Shown piece by piece: positions 24,773-33,075 of a DNA stretch of 64,000 bases (within the stretch, counting starts at the first letter, position 1; each line of letters opens with the position of its first letter). A program made the position numbers and the translations under genes. The stretch comes from an uncultured Eubacteriales bacterium (GTDB lineage Bacteria > Bacillota > Clostridia > Oscillospirales > Oscillospiraceae). Where the stretch lies: contig URCK01000002.1 of the NCBI GenBank assembly GCA_900546295.1, forward strand, positions 1 to 64,000, in the 5' to 3' direction. Under the pieces are notes generated by a model. It was given only the letters and a program-made list of their open reading frames with translations, searched no databases and was not told the origin of the DNA.

Positions 24773-24919
24773 TCATTTCACCTCCCCCAGCTCCGCCCGG
24801 TCAGAACGGATGCCATTTTTCAGAGAGATGATCAGTGAACAAACAGCCTGTGTGCACCAGTCTGCCGCCAACGCCCACTGCACCGGATGCACTCCCGTGA
24901 TACCTTTGTATGGCTTTAT
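24773..24919 (-). pseudogene. Small frame without a normal start (up to 48 aa)
   Basis: An open frame ends at a TGA that touches the next gene's ATG. Read back, it begins with codon ATA at 24919 in the position where ATG would be expected (x-KPYKGITGVHPVQW); an in-frame GTG follows nine codons later. It contains Trp and Cys residues in a protein-like pattern (ALAADWCTQAVCSLI). Either a GTG/ATA start is used or the start codon has been lost. Confidence 0.4.
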
Positions 24920-24970
24920 TTTATCAAATTTGAAACTTGATTTCAAACGAATTTTTGAGAAAATATCATC

Positions 24971-25549
24971 TCAATACAGCTCCGCGATGATGTCCACGCA
25001 CTTGTCGATGCCGATGGCACCGCTGTCCAGCGTCAGGTGGTAGTTCTGGGCATGACCCCACTTCATGTTGGTGTAGAAGCGATGATACGCGGCGCGGCGC
25101 TTGTCCTTATTCCGCAGGCGCTCCTCCGGGGACTGCTCCCGCTCGCCGTAGACCTCCACGATGCGGTGGGCGCGGAACGCCATGTCCGCATGGATAAAGA
25201 CCTTCAGGCAGTCCGCCGTGTCCTGCAAAATGTAGTCCGCGCAACGGCCAACGATGACGCAGGGGCCTTTGGCGGCAAGGTCCGTGATGACCTTGTACTG
25301 ATGCTCCCAGAGAATGTCCTCGTTGGTGGGGCCGAACATCCGGTTGGAAAAGGCCGAGGACAGGAAGCTGCCGGGAGCGTACTCTCCCGCCTCCTTCACA
25401 TAGTCCGGCGCGAAACCGGTCTCCTTCGCCATCTTCTCAATGATCTCCGCATCATAGCAGGGGATGTCCAGCTTTTCCGCTACCTTTTTGCCGATGGTGC
25501 GTCCGCCGCTGCCAAACTCGCGGCTGATGGTAATGACTCTGTTTTTCAT
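24971..25549 (-). CDS. Cytidylate-kinase-like protein
   Basis: 192 residues of the cytidylate-kinase-like family 2. The P-loop-like GSGGRTIG (about 13-20) and the ITISREFGSGG start are typical; GPCVIVGRCADYIL lies in the middle and a lid-like Arg/Lys region at 130-155. These are not the housekeeping Cmk; the substrate is unknown. The ATG overlaps the MATE stop by 4 bp (ATGA), so the two are translated together. Followed by small accessory genes. Confidence 0.85.
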   Translation of the reverse strand: MKNRVITISREFGSGGRTIGKKVAEKLDIPCYDAEIIEKMAKETGFAPDYVKEAGEYAPGSFLSSAFSNRMFGPTNEDILWEHQYKVITDLAAKGPCVIVGRCADYILQDTADCLKVFIHADMAFRAHRIVEVYGEREQSPEERLRNKDKRRAAYHRFYTNMKWGHAQNYHLTLDSGAIGIDKCVDIIAELY

Positions 25550-26952
25550 GCGGTTTGCACTCCTTCCGTATTCAATTCCCGATAGGTTTTCACAATGATG
25601 ATCGCCGAGATGATAAAAGTCAGAATATCCGACACCGGCATGGAATACAGCACACCGTCCAAGCCGAAGAACACCGGCAGCAGCAGGGCAAAGCCCACGC
25701 CGAACACCACCTCACGGAACATGGACAGCAGCGTGGACGAGAGCGCCTTGCCGACTGCCTGCAGGAAGATAAAGCACGCCTTGTTGACACAGGCGAGGAT
25801 CATCATGCAGAGATAGGTGCGGAAGGCTTTAATGGCAAAATCGGTGTAGTAGCTGCTCTCGTTGTCCGCACCGAAAATGGCGATAAGCTGACGGGGAAAG
25901 CCCTCCGCCAGAATCAGTGCCACCGCGCCCACCAGCGCTTCGGCAATCAGCAGCTTGGTGAACAGCTCCCGCACACGGAGCTTCTTCTCCGCACCCATGT
26001 TGTAGCCCACGATGGGGATGCAGCCTGCCGCCATGCCCACCACGATGGAAATGACGATCTGGAAGAACTTCATCACGATGCCCACCACCGCCATGGGGAT
26101 CTGCGCGTACTGCTCCTGAGAGAACACAGCGTCCAGCGCGCCGTATTTGCGGAGCATATTGTTGATGGCCGCCATCGCCGCCACGAGGCTGATCTGGGAG
26201 AGAAAGCTGGTGATTCCCAGCGTCAGCATCCGTCCGCAGATACTTCCCCGCAGGGCATAATCGCCGGATGCAGGCTTGATGATCTTCATATGCAGCAGAT
26301 ACCACACGGCAAGTGCTGCCGTTGCCACCTGACCGATGACCGTGGCAACGGCTGCGCCCATCATGCCCCATTGGAAGATAAAGATGAAGATGGGGTCCAG
26401 AATGATGTTGATGACCGCGCCCACCAGCGTGGAGATCATGGCAAACTTAGGATTTCCGTCCGCACGAATGATAGGGTTCATAGCCTGACCAAACATATAG
26501 AACGGGATGCCCAAGGTGATATTGAAGAAGTATTCCTGCGAGTGGTGGAAGGTCTCCTCATTCACCGTGCCGCCAAACATGGCGATGATGCTGTTGGCGA
26601 AAATGAGGTATACCGCCGTCAAAGCAAGACTGCTGACGACAGATAACACCACCGCGTTGCCCACGCTGCGCTTGGCCTTGTCCACCTCGTTTCTGCCCAG
26701 CGCCATGCTGACGAAGGCACAGCAGCCGTCGCCCACCATGACGGCGATGGCCAATGCTACGACGGTCAGCGGGAACACCACCGTATTGGCGGCGTTGCCG
26801 TAAGAGCCGAGGTAGCTGGCGTTGGCGATGAAGATCTGGTCAACGATGTTATAGAGCGCACCTACCAACAGCGAGATGATGCAGGGGACGGCGTACTGCC
26901 GCATGAGCTTACCGATACGCTCCGTCCCCAAAAACTGATTTCCGGTTTCCAT
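25546..26952 (-). CDS. MATE-family efflux pump (accessory copy)
   Basis: 468 residues with twelve membrane segments. Typical MATE patterns: VPCIISLLVGALYNIVDQIFI in the first repeat and the matching second repeat about residue 240. Different from the core MATE at 11502. ATG at 26952 has AAAGGTG upstream; the longer frame would start inside the terminator. It is preceded by a leader with two terminators and a 14-codon peptide, so expression is probably induced by something that stalls ribosomes, for example an exported drug. Confidence 0.88.
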   Translation of the reverse strand: METGNQFLGTERIGKLMRQYAVPCIISLLVGALYNIVDQIFIANASYLGSYGNAANTVVFPLTVVALAIAVMVGDGCCAFVSMALGRNEVDKAKRSVGNAVVLSVVSSLALTAVYLIFANSIIAMFGGTVNEETFHHSQEYFFNITLGIPFYMFGQAMNPIIRADGNPKFAMISTLVGAVINIILDPIFIFIFQWGMMGAAVATVIGQVATAALAVWYLLHMKIIKPASGDYALRGSICGRMLTLGITSFLSQISLVAAMAAINNMLRKYGALDAVFSQEQYAQIPMAVVGIVMKFFQIVISIVVGMAAGCIPIVGYNMGAEKKLRVRELFTKLLIAEALVGAVALILAEGFPRQLIAIFGADNESSYYTDFAIKAFRTYLCMMILACVNKACFIFLQAVGKALSSTLLSMFREVVFGVGFALLLPVFFGLDGVLYSMPVSDILTFIISAIIIVKTYRELNTEGVQTA

Positions 26953-26980
26953 ATAATTCACCTTTCTTTCAAAAAATAAA

Positions 26981-27018
26981 AAATGCGTAAGTCCCAACAT
27001 ATCCGGACTTACGCATTT
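26981..27018 (-). terminator. Leader terminator 2 (before MATE)
   Basis: 14-bp perfect arms AAATGCGTAAGTCC/GGACTTACGCATTT with a 10-nt loop and a T run on the minus strand, 30 bp upstream of the MATE ATG. The leader peptide's last codons and stop lie in its ascending arm. Confidence 0.88.
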
Positions 27019-27053
27019 CTGCTACACGATTTGCCTATGAAGTTTTTGTCCAT
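27009..27053 (-). CDS. Leader peptide (14 aa) of the MATE attenuator
   Basis: ATG at 27053 opens a 14-codon frame (MDKNFIGKSCSRNA) whose stop codon sits in the first arm of terminator 2. A ribosome paused in it would cover that arm and prevent the terminator from folding. The ribosome-binding site is weak. Known leader peptides of antibiotic-resistance genes act this way; the effect here is inferred. Confidence 0.6.
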   Translation of the reverse strand: MDKNFIGKSCSRNA

Positions 27054-27080
27054 TCTGCCGTTTCTCACCCGATTCCGCAA

Positions 27081-27132
27081 AAAAGGCGCGTGGCTGTTTC
27101 TCCAACTGGATTTACGCAGAAACGCCACACGC
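27081..27132 (-). terminator. Leader terminator 1
   Basis: On the minus strand GCGTGTGGC-GTTTCT pairs with AGAAAC-A-GCCACGCGC and is followed by CTTTTTT. Its loop holds TGCGTAAATCC, which can pair with the second arm of terminator 2 with one mismatch, giving a possible antiterminator. Confidence 0.75.
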
Positions 27133-27141
27133 TGTATGCCT

Positions 27142-27170
27142 ATTATAACTGATTCGGATGGAGATTTCAA
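27142..27170 (-). promoter_or_regulatory. Promoter of the MATE leader
   Basis: Minus-strand TTGAAA (27170-27165) and TATAAT (27147-27142), exactly 17 bp apart; transcription would start just before terminator 1. Confidence 0.85.
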
Positions 27171-27482
27171 ATATTTTTTGAATGGTTTTCGTCTCGCTCG
27201 ATCATACTTTGGGCAATCACCATGCTGCCGGATAACATAAAAATCGACACCTGGTTCGTGGAAGGTGCACGCCCCTCCGCATTTTAGGAACAGCGGTCAA
27301 TTTAGCCCCTACAATCATAATGCTGGTACTGCCGATCAGCGGCATGTTCCTAAGCAGGCGTTCTCGACTCATACTGTTGACAACAACGTGATAAAGGGCT
27401 TGGGATACTCCCAAAATTGCCGTGTGTCCGGACAGCGGCTGTGCTTGCTATTCTCTCAAATCTCAATATCCGCAGGTCATGA

Positions 27483-27518
27483 TGTCCCCGCTTTTTCGAA
27501 AGCGGGGACATTTTTTCT
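27483..27518 (+). terminator. Strong rightward terminator
   Basis: TGTCCCCGCTTT/AAAGCGGGGACA with a short loop followed by TTTTTT. No intact gene precedes it, so it may be the tail of a deleted gene. Confidence 0.85.
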
Positions 27519-27545
27519 TCTCCGATACTTAAAAAACGGCAGAGA

Positions 27546-28025
27546 AATGTCCGTTGTATAGTAGAGGGCTTTTTGAAAATATCGCGCAGCTTTTTTCGGA
27601 CAAAAGGCAAAAACATGTCCGTGTGTTATATGGAAGGAAAATTTTTCGCGCTACCCCCTAATTTGCAAAAATTATGTACGTTGTAAAGTGAGAGGGAACC
27701 ACCCGCGAGGCAGAACCGTGACAGACCGCATCATTTTGTCCGTTGGAAAGTAGAAAGGGCAATTTGGAGCAGCGCACAGAGATTGTTTCGCCGTCTCCGA
27801 AACTTTTTCAAGAAATCTGGGACAAAACCGGCCTCTGATTCACTTAGCTAAGTAGAGAGGGAATCAGGGACAAGAGAAGTTTTTTGAAAAAGGGTGTCAA
27901 GTTTTCAGAGGAAAATGTCCGTTGTAAAGTGAAGGGCAACCAAGCGGCAATTCCCTCGTTCTCAAAATTTTATTTTCGCCACTACCAAGTTTTATACACA
28001 AAAATGTCCGTTGTATTGTGAAAGG
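27546..28025 (+). repeat. Direct repeats TGTCCGTTGTAAAGTGAAGGG
   Basis: Copies, with changes, start at 27548, 27616, 27675, 27737, 27916 and 28005; a partial one lies at 27850. The consensus is TGTCCGTTGTA followed by AAGTGA and a GGG run. The last copy lies 12 bp before the mobC ATG. Spacing is about 60-110 bp where consecutive. They resemble iterons or relaxosome sites. Confidence 0.7.
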
Positions 28026-28036
28026 AGTGTTTCAAT

Positions 28037-28342
28037 ATGCCAGACCGCACACGACCCATCCGCAAGGAAATCTGCCTGAACGAGCAGGAACTGAATCTCA
28101 TCCAACACAAAATGCGCCAGTTGGGGACGCACAATTTCGGGGCGTATGCCCGCAAGATGTTGATTGACGGCTACATCATCAAGGTCGATTACACCGAGCA
28201 AAAGAAGCTGGCCGCTGCCGTCAGCCACGCTGCTTCAAACATCAACCAGATTTGTCGCCGCATCAACAGCACTGGGCGTTGCTATGAGGACGACGTTGCC
28301 GAGTGGGAGCTGCTGAAAGTGCGGCAGAGGGATGAGCTTTGA
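28037..28342 (+). CDS. mobC: MobC-like relaxosome protein
   Basis: 101 residues. The N-terminal RHH region starts with RTRPIRKEICLNEQELNLI, and the C-terminal MobC part has AAAVSHAASNINQICRRIN, the classic SNxNQIARxxN motif of bacterial mobilization proteins. AAAGGAG precedes the ATG. MobC opens oriT for the relaxase; here no relaxase gene follows. The following 200 bases hold GGTTTTCC repeats and an AT-rich tract but no gene. Confidence 0.85.
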   Translation: MPDRTRPIRKEICLNEQELNLIQHKMRQLGTHNFGAYARKMLIDGYIIKVDYTEQKKLAAAVSHAASNINQICRRINSTGRCYEDDVAEWELLKVRQRDEL

Positions 28343-28571
28343 CCACAACGGGATTTTCCATGTGTGGGTTTTCCGTCACCGGTTTTCCGGACGGTGGACA
28401 AGCTGACGCTCCGGAGTGTACCGCAGCCGGATTTCAGGACGACGGTTTTCGTGCCCTCCATCGGGGCTGAAATTCATCCTCTAACTAATAAGAAATAAAT
28501 CAAGATACAAGAGAATCAATCTATCAATCAACACAAAAATGGATGGATTGATGGATGGGATAGGAGGTCAG
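28343..28571. other. Spacer where a relaxase gene would be expected
   Basis: Short repeats of GGTTTTCC (about 28357-28395) and an AT-rich tract with ATCAATC repeats (28505-28560). Looks like a deletion junction next to an origin-like sequence; no gene. Confidence 0.4.
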
Positions 28572-28958
28572 ATGAAAACTTTTTGCAAGCTCACAGCGCA
28601 GAGCCCAGCGGCGTCCTATGTGCCGCTTCCGAGGTTTCTTCTCCAAGACGAAGCCCTGCGGGGCATCAGCAACGACGCGAAGGTACTCTATGCGCTGCTG
28701 CTGGACAGAGCCAGCATTTCCCGGCGGAACGGCTACGTCGAGCCGGACGGCACCATCCGGCTGTACTTTACCTTGGAACAGGCACAGACGAAGCTCCACC
28801 GCAGCCGTCAGAGCGCCACGCGGATCTTCCGGGAGCTGGAGTATAGCAGCCTCATTATCCGCCGCAAGCAGGGTCTGGGCAAGCCCGCCCTCATCACGCT
28901 GAACTACCCAGCGGACGCAAAGCTCATCGCAAAGGAGGCCGAAGATGTACAAGCTTGA
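28572..28958 (+). CDS. Replication initiator A family protein, short form
   Basis: 128 residues. It matches the N-terminal domain of RepA-type initiators found in Clostridia elements: YVPLPRFLLQD, SNDAKVLYALLLDR, and the winged helix LEQAQTKLHRSRQSATRIFRELE. Usual proteins are about twice as long, so the C-terminal half is missing or this is a short type. AGGAGG precedes the ATG at 28572; a longer frame start at 28539 lacks a site. It overlaps the next gene by 14 bp. Confidence 0.8.
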   Translation: MKTFCKLTAQSPAASYVPLPRFLLQDEALRGISNDAKVLYALLLDRASISRRNGYVEPDGTIRLYFTLEQAQTKLHRSRQSATRIFRELEYSSLIIRRKQGLGKPALITLNYPADAKLIAKEAEDVQA

Positions 28959-29346
28959 CCCCATCGAGCATCTGCCGGACGGCTCGCTCTTCCGCCTGAC
29001 GCCGGGGCAGCTCCGCAGCGTGCGCGGCCTTACAAAGCGCTGCTGCAACTTTTCAGGCGGCGAGTGCCTGCTGCTGGACGGCGTTTGCCCGCAGTACATC
29101 TCCCGCAGCCTGATCTGCCGGTGGTTTCGCCGCGCCGTGCTGCCGCGACAGCCAAAGCTGGAGCAGGCCATTCTCAGCCCGAAAAAACTCCGCCGCTGCG
29201 AAGTCTGCGGCACGGGCATCCTCGCCCGCTCCGGCAGGACAAAATACTGTCCCGCCTGCGCCGGGAAGGTTCACCGCCAGCAGAAGGCGAAATCCGCCCG
29301 CAAACGGCGGTCAGGCGTAGACAATTTGGGGGCGAAAAGCCCTTGA
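28945..29346 (+). CDS. Cysteine-rich VLP-domain protein
   Basis: 133 residues of the Cys_rich_VLP family seen next to repA in integrative elements. Cysteines group as CCNFSGGECLLLDGVC (about 33-48), and a zinc-knuckle-like CEVCGTGILARSGRTKYCPAC (about 85-105) follows. The tail is basic. Probable zinc-binding, nucleic-acid-contacting protein; function unknown. Confidence 0.8.
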   Translation: MYKLDPIEHLPDGSLFRLTPGQLRSVRGLTKRCCNFSGGECLLLDGVCPQYISRSLICRWFRRAVLPRQPKLEQAILSPKKLRRCEVCGTGILARSGRTKYCPACAGKVHRQQKAKSARKRRSGVDNLGAKSP

Positions 29347-29455
29347 ATTGCAAGCATTCCCGCACCGCCAAAGCCGCGCGGCAATACGATTTCCCTCGCG
29401 ACCGCGAAATCGAATTCTATTTGTCTACATAAGCACCACGAAAGGAGACATTTCC

Positions 29456-29659
29456 ATGGACAACATCCTCGCCGTCCCCATCCACCTCAAAATGACGCTG
29501 ACCGCCAGAGAAGCGGCAGAATACAGCAACATCGGCATCAACAAGATCGACAGTATGCTCCGCTCGCCCAACTGCCCCTTCGTCTTGTTCGTCGGGACAA
29601 AAAAGCTGGTCAAGCGCCGGGAGTTTGAAGAGTACATCAGCCAAAAGCTGGTGATCTGA
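29456..29659 (+). CDS. xis: Excisionase
   Basis: 67 residues. MerR-like winged helix of the Tn916-type excisionase family: LTAREAAEYSNIGINKIDSML then VGTKKLVKRREFEEYI. It bends DNA for Int-mediated excision. GAAAGGAG precedes ATG 29456; a longer frame has no site. Located 104 nt before int. Confidence 0.85.
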   Translation: MDNILAVPIHLKMTLTAREAAEYSNIGINKIDSMLRSPNCPFVLFVGTKKLVKRREFEEYISQKLVI

Positions 29660-29686
29660 CGGCAAAAGATAATTTGTAAAAACAGC

Positions 29687-29715
29687 TTGAGAGAAAAGAA
29701 CCTATCTGCTATAAT
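29687..29715 (+). promoter_or_regulatory. Promoter of int, inside an inverted repeat
   Basis: TTGAGA and TATAAT with 17-bp spacing. GAGAGAAAAGA...TCTTTTCTCTC arms (29690-29742) surround the -10, so a hairpin or a bound factor could control the integrase. Confidence 0.75.
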
Positions 29716-29763
29716 TATGTTGTTGCAGTAGGCTCTTTTCTCTCTGCGGGAAAGGAGTATACA

Positions 29764-30945
29764 ATGGGCAAAAACTTAAAAGGCAAAGAATGCGGTAAGG
29801 GTATCTACCAAAGAAAGGACGGATTATATCACGCACGTTTTGTAGACAAAGCAGGAAAACGACATGAGAAATATTTCCAGACGATTCCCGAGGCGCGTAA
29901 CTGGATCGAGCAGGCGAAATATGCCGACAAGCACGAAGACGTGTTTGTTCCATCGGACACGACGGTTGACGCATGGTTTTCATTTTGGATCGAGAACATT
30001 GTGGGCGATTTGGCACCCAACACCCTGCGAAATTATCGGGAGCGATACAAGCAGAACATCCAGCCCATCATCGGCAAAATGCTCCTTTCCGATGTGAAGC
30101 CCATGCACTGCAAAAAAGTGCTGCTTTCCATGGATGCGGATTATGCAGGTTCTACCATCCGGCAGACCTATATCACAATGGGTACGATGTTCAAGGCTGC
30201 GAAGATGAATGACCTGATTACCAAGCACCCAATGGACGGCGTTCGCTACACAAAGCCGATCCGAGCGCCGGACGACATTCACTTTTTAACGTGGGATGAG
30301 CAAATCAGATTTCTTGAAGTTGCGAAACGCTCCCACAACTACAATCAGTACGCGCTGATCCTTGAAACCGGTTTGCGCACCGGCGAGATGATCGGACTGA
30401 CGTGGGATGCGATAGATTTCCAGAATCGGACGCTGACGGTCAACAAAACCTTGGAGTACCGCCACAAGCAGCACTTTTGGCGTGCAGGACCTCCGAAAAC
30501 GCAGCAAAGCTATCGCACCATCCCGCTGACAGATCGGGCCTATGAAATTCTGAAAGAAATCAAGGATAAGCGCCCTTGGCAAAAGGAATCTCCGCTGCTC
30601 TCACAAACACTGGAATATATCGACCGGCGAACGGGGGCAATCTCCCGGCTGGTCATGCGTGATCTTGTCTTTATCAACTGGCGTACCGGGGAACCGGCAA
30701 AGAACAGTTCCTATGATACCCACCTTTACAAGCTATGTGATGAAGCAGGAATTGAAAAATTCTGTATGCACGCTTTGCGCCACACCTACGCCACAAGAGC
30801 GATTGAATGCGGTGTACAGCCCAAGGTGCTGCAAAAGCTGCTTGGTCACGCAAGTATAAAAACAACGATGGACAGATACGTCCATGTCACATCCGAATCC
30901 TTGGATCAGGCTGTGCGGCAATTTGAATCAGGCAGGGTTTCCTAG
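29764..30945 (+). CDS. int: Tyrosine integrase (Tn916/phage type)
   Basis: 393 residues: AP2-like arm-binding domain (about 1-60), SAM-like core-binding domain (65-165) and catalytic domain (170-380). Catalytic residues: Arg205 (GLRTGE), His336 and Arg339 (HALRH), His362 (LLGHAS), Tyr372 (DRYVHV). AAAGGAG precedes the ATG. It is not similar in length or layout to the element-1 integrase. The gene appears intact. Confidence 0.93.
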   Translation: MGKNLKGKECGKGIYQRKDGLYHARFVDKAGKRHEKYFQTIPEARNWIEQAKYADKHEDVFVPSDTTVDAWFSFWIENIVGDLAPNTLRNYRERYKQNIQPIIGKMLLSDVKPMHCKKVLLSMDADYAGSTIRQTYITMGTMFKAAKMNDLITKHPMDGVRYTKPIRAPDDIHFLTWDEQIRFLEVAKRSHNYNQYALILETGLRTGEMIGLTWDAIDFQNRTLTVNKTLEYRHKQHFWRAGPPKTQQSYRTIPLTDRAYEILKEIKDKRPWQKESPLLSQTLEYIDRRTGAISRLVMRDLVFINWRTGEPAKNSSYDTHLYKLCDEAGIEKFCMHALRHTYATRAIECGVQPKVLQKLLGHASIKTTMDRYVHVTSESLDQAVRQFESGRVS

Positions 30946-30961
30946 CATATAAGTCCATGCG

Positions 30962-30984
30962 AAAATGGCGTAAAAATGGCGTAA
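30962..30984 (+). repeat. Tandem AAAATGGCGTAA after int
   Basis: Two overlapping copies (30962-30973, 30973-30984) directly downstream of int, where the attachment site of such integrases usually lies. Confidence 0.55.
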
Positions 30985-31048
30985 ATCAAACGCGCCGGAT
31001 TCCGGAAGCCCTTGAAAATCAAGACATTTTAAGGAGATAGAGAAAACT

Positions 31049-32158
31049 ATGAAATTAGGTATCGTCGGACTTCCGAACGTCGGCAAGTCCACTCTCTTCA
31101 ATGCGATCACCAACGCGGGCGCGGAGAGCGCCAACTACCCCTTCTGCACCATCGAGCCGAATGTCGGCATGGTGGCCGTGCCCGACGAGCGGCTCGACAA
31201 GCTCGCCGAGATGTATGCTCCCAAGAAGAAGACCCCCGCCGTTATCGAATTTGTCGACATTGCGGGTCTTGTCAAGGGTGCGAGCCAGGGCGCAGGTCTC
31301 GGCAACAAGTTCCTTGAGAACATCCGCCGCACCGACGCCATCGTGCATGTTGTGCGCTGCTTCGACGATGAAAACATCATGCACGTCGTGGCCGACGCGA
31401 GCACGAACGTCCCCGTCGACCCCTTGGGCGACATTGAGACCATCGACCTGGAGCTCATCATGGCGGACCTTGAAATGGTCAACCGCCGCGTGGAAAAAGC
31501 CACGAAGATGGCCAAGGGCGACAAGAAGTTCCTGCACGAGGTCGAGCTCTTCTCCGACCTTGCCAAGCACCTCGACGCGGGCAAGAGCGCGCGCACCTTT
31601 GAGGTCTCGAAGGACGACGCCGAGCTCATCGCGACGGCCGACTTACTCAGCCTCAAGCCCATCATCTACGCTGCGAACATGGACGAGGACGGCTTCGCCA
31701 ATCAGGACGGCAACCAGTATCTCCAGCAGGTCAAGGAGCTCGCCGAAAAGGAGGGCGCGCAGGTGCTGCCCATCTGCGCCAAGCTCGAGCAGGACATCGC
31801 CGAGCTGGACGGCGAGGACCGCGCGATGTTCCTTGAAGAGCTCGGCATTCAGGAGTCCGGCCTCGACCGCCTGATCAAGTGCTCGTACGCCCTGCTCGGC
31901 CTCATCTCCTTCCTCACCTACGGCGAGGACGAGTGCAGAGCATGGACGATCAAGAACGGCACCAAGGCCCCGCAGGCCGCCGGCAAGATCCACTCCGACA
32001 TCGAGCGCGGCTTCATCCGCGCCGAGACGATCAATTTCGACGACATGATCCGCTGCGGCAGCGTCGCCGCCGCGAAGGAAAAGGGCCTGCTCCGCAGCGA
32101 GGGCAAGGACTACGTCGTCAAGGACGGCGACATGATCTACTTCCGCTTCAACGTGTAA
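31049..32158 (+). CDS. ychF: Redox-regulated ATPase YchF
   Basis: 369 residues, an Obg-like universal GTPase-family protein that prefers ATP and binds ribosomes. G1 GLPNVGKST (7-15), switch DIAGLVKGA (about 68-76), NMDE at the G4 position (ANMDEDG, about 208) instead of NKxD, coiled coil (about 130-190), and a C-terminal TGS domain (about 280-365). AAGGAG precedes the ATG. Core gene; marks the end of the mobile region. Confidence 0.97.
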   Translation: MKLGIVGLPNVGKSTLFNAITNAGAESANYPFCTIEPNVGMVAVPDERLDKLAEMYAPKKKTPAVIEFVDIAGLVKGASQGAGLGNKFLENIRRTDAIVHVVRCFDDENIMHVVADASTNVPVDPLGDIETIDLELIMADLEMVNRRVEKATKMAKGDKKFLHEVELFSDLAKHLDAGKSARTFEVSKDDAELIATADLLSLKPIIYAANMDEDGFANQDGNQYLQQVKELAEKEGAQVLPICAKLEQDIAELDGEDRAMFLEELGIQESGLDRLIKCSYALLGLISFLTYGEDECRAWTIKNGTKAPQAAGKIHSDIERGFIRAETINFDDMIRCGSVAAAKEKGLLRSEGKDYVVKDGDMIYFRFNV

Positions 32159-32182
32159 AAAAACAGCATACGGTATACAAAA

Positions 32183-32214
32183 CTGGGGTAAAGCCGCATT
32201 CGGCTTTACCCCAG
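32183..32214. terminator. Terminator ychF / ZIP gene
   Basis: 14-bp perfect arms CTGGGGTAAAGCCG/CGGCTTTACCCCAG; the ZIP stop codon lies within it. Confidence 0.85.
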
Positions 32215-32946
32215 TCCCACATCCAGCGCCATCATCAAAAGAAATCCGACGAGAAACGCGCAGGTGCCGTCCCGCCCCCCTGCGCGCGGGATGAGTTCCT
32301 CCGCCGTCACGCAGAGCATCGCCCCGGCGGCAAAGCTCAAAAGCCACGGCATCAGCGGCCGCACCTGCACCGCTGCCAGTGCCGCCGCCACGCCGAAGAG
32401 CGGCTCCACCGCGCCCGAAAGCACGCCCGCGAGGAACGCTTCCCCGCGCTTTTTGCCCGCCTGACGCAGCGGCAGCGCCACCGCCGCGCCCTCGGGAAAG
32501 TTCTGCACGCCGATGCCGAGCGCCAGCGCCGCCGCGCCCGCAAGTCCCTCCCCATCCGCCGCCAGCGCGAACGCAAGGCCGACGGCCATGCCCTCTGGGA
32601 TGTTGTGCAGCGTGATGGCGGCGAGCAGAAGGACATTTTCCTGCACCTCCCCCCGCCGCTCGCATAAAACATCCAGCGCGAGCAAAAAGGCGCTTCCCAG
32701 CGCGATGCCTCCGCCCACGGTCGCGACGCTTTGCACCCGTCCTGCCGCCGTGAGCTGCCCGAGCGCGGGCAGGATGAGGCTCCACACGCTCGCCGCCGTC
32801 ATCACCCCGGCGGCAAAACCCAGCATCGCCCGCTGCGTCCGCGCGCTGCCCTCGCGCGCAAAGAACAGCACCGTCCCCGCGCCCAGCGTGGTCATCAGAA
32901 AGAGAAACGCCGTGCCGAGCGCGGCGAGTAGGAGTGTATGGAGCAT
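32206..32946 (-). CDS. ZIP-family metal transporter
   Basis: 246 residues with eight predicted membrane helices. Metal-binding helices show HNIPEG (about 118-123) and QNFPEG (about 153-158), the ZIP signature; the second His is Gln here, as in some bacterial members. The usual cargo is zinc or a related divalent ion. Translation starts at 32946 with a GAAAGGTGATC region upstream. Convergent with ychF. Confidence 0.88.
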   Translation of the reverse strand: MLHTLLLAALGTAFLFLMTTLGAGTVLFFAREGSARTQRAMLGFAAGVMTAASVWSLILPALGQLTAAGRVQSVATVGGGIALGSAFLLALDVLCERRGEVQENVLLLAAITLHNIPEGMAVGLAFALAADGEGLAGAAALALGIGVQNFPEGAAVALPLRQAGKKRGEAFLAGVLSGAVEPLFGVAAALAAVQVRPLMPWLLSFAAGAMLCVTAEELIPRAGGRDGTCAFLVGFLLMMALDVGLG

Positions 32947-33023
32947 TTTCGATCACCTTTCCCGTCTTCTCAGGCGGAGCGCCGCCCGTATGCCAGTATA
33001 GGCAGAGCGCGGGCAGGACGTGA

Positions 33024-33056
33024 AAAAGGCGCGGAGCTTTCAGCTCCGCGCCTTTT
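33024..33056. terminator. Terminator after htpG
   Basis: 15-bp perfect arms AAAAGGCGCGGAGCT/AGCTCCGCGCCTTTT with a 3-nt loop. Confidence 0.92.
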
Positions 33057-33075
33057 GCTGCGCGATGTTCAGATG

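Larger units (their letters stand above)
27171..28036. other. Non-coding region before mobC
   Basis: No supported gene. Contains a perfect terminator near its middle and, after it, at least six degenerate copies of a 22-bp motif. A likely oriT or origin region by position, not proven. Confidence 0.5.
24220..30984. mobile_element. Decayed mobilizable element with MATE cassette
   Basis: Right side: mobC-like gene, short repA, Cys-rich VLP gene, xis and int in the order seen in Tn1549-like and related Clostridia elements. The relaxase gene that should follow mobC is missing. Left side: a leftward set of small accessory genes, a cytidylate-kinase-like gene and a MATE pump. The left boundary is uncertain; the right boundary is put at the tandem repeat after int. 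Confidence 0.65.

Noticed and set aside
26953..27170. Riboswitch or T-box before the MATE gene
   Set aside because: No T-box motif or known aptamer core was seen; the peptide frame and alternating stems fit translation-dependent attenuation better.
27217..27414. Minus-strand frame of 65 aa upstream of the MATE promoter
   Set aside because: No ribosome site or known domain, and it lies directly behind the promoter of the MATE leader.
27546..28025. CRISPR array
   Set aside because: Repeats are degenerate and unevenly spaced, without uniform spacers or cas genes.
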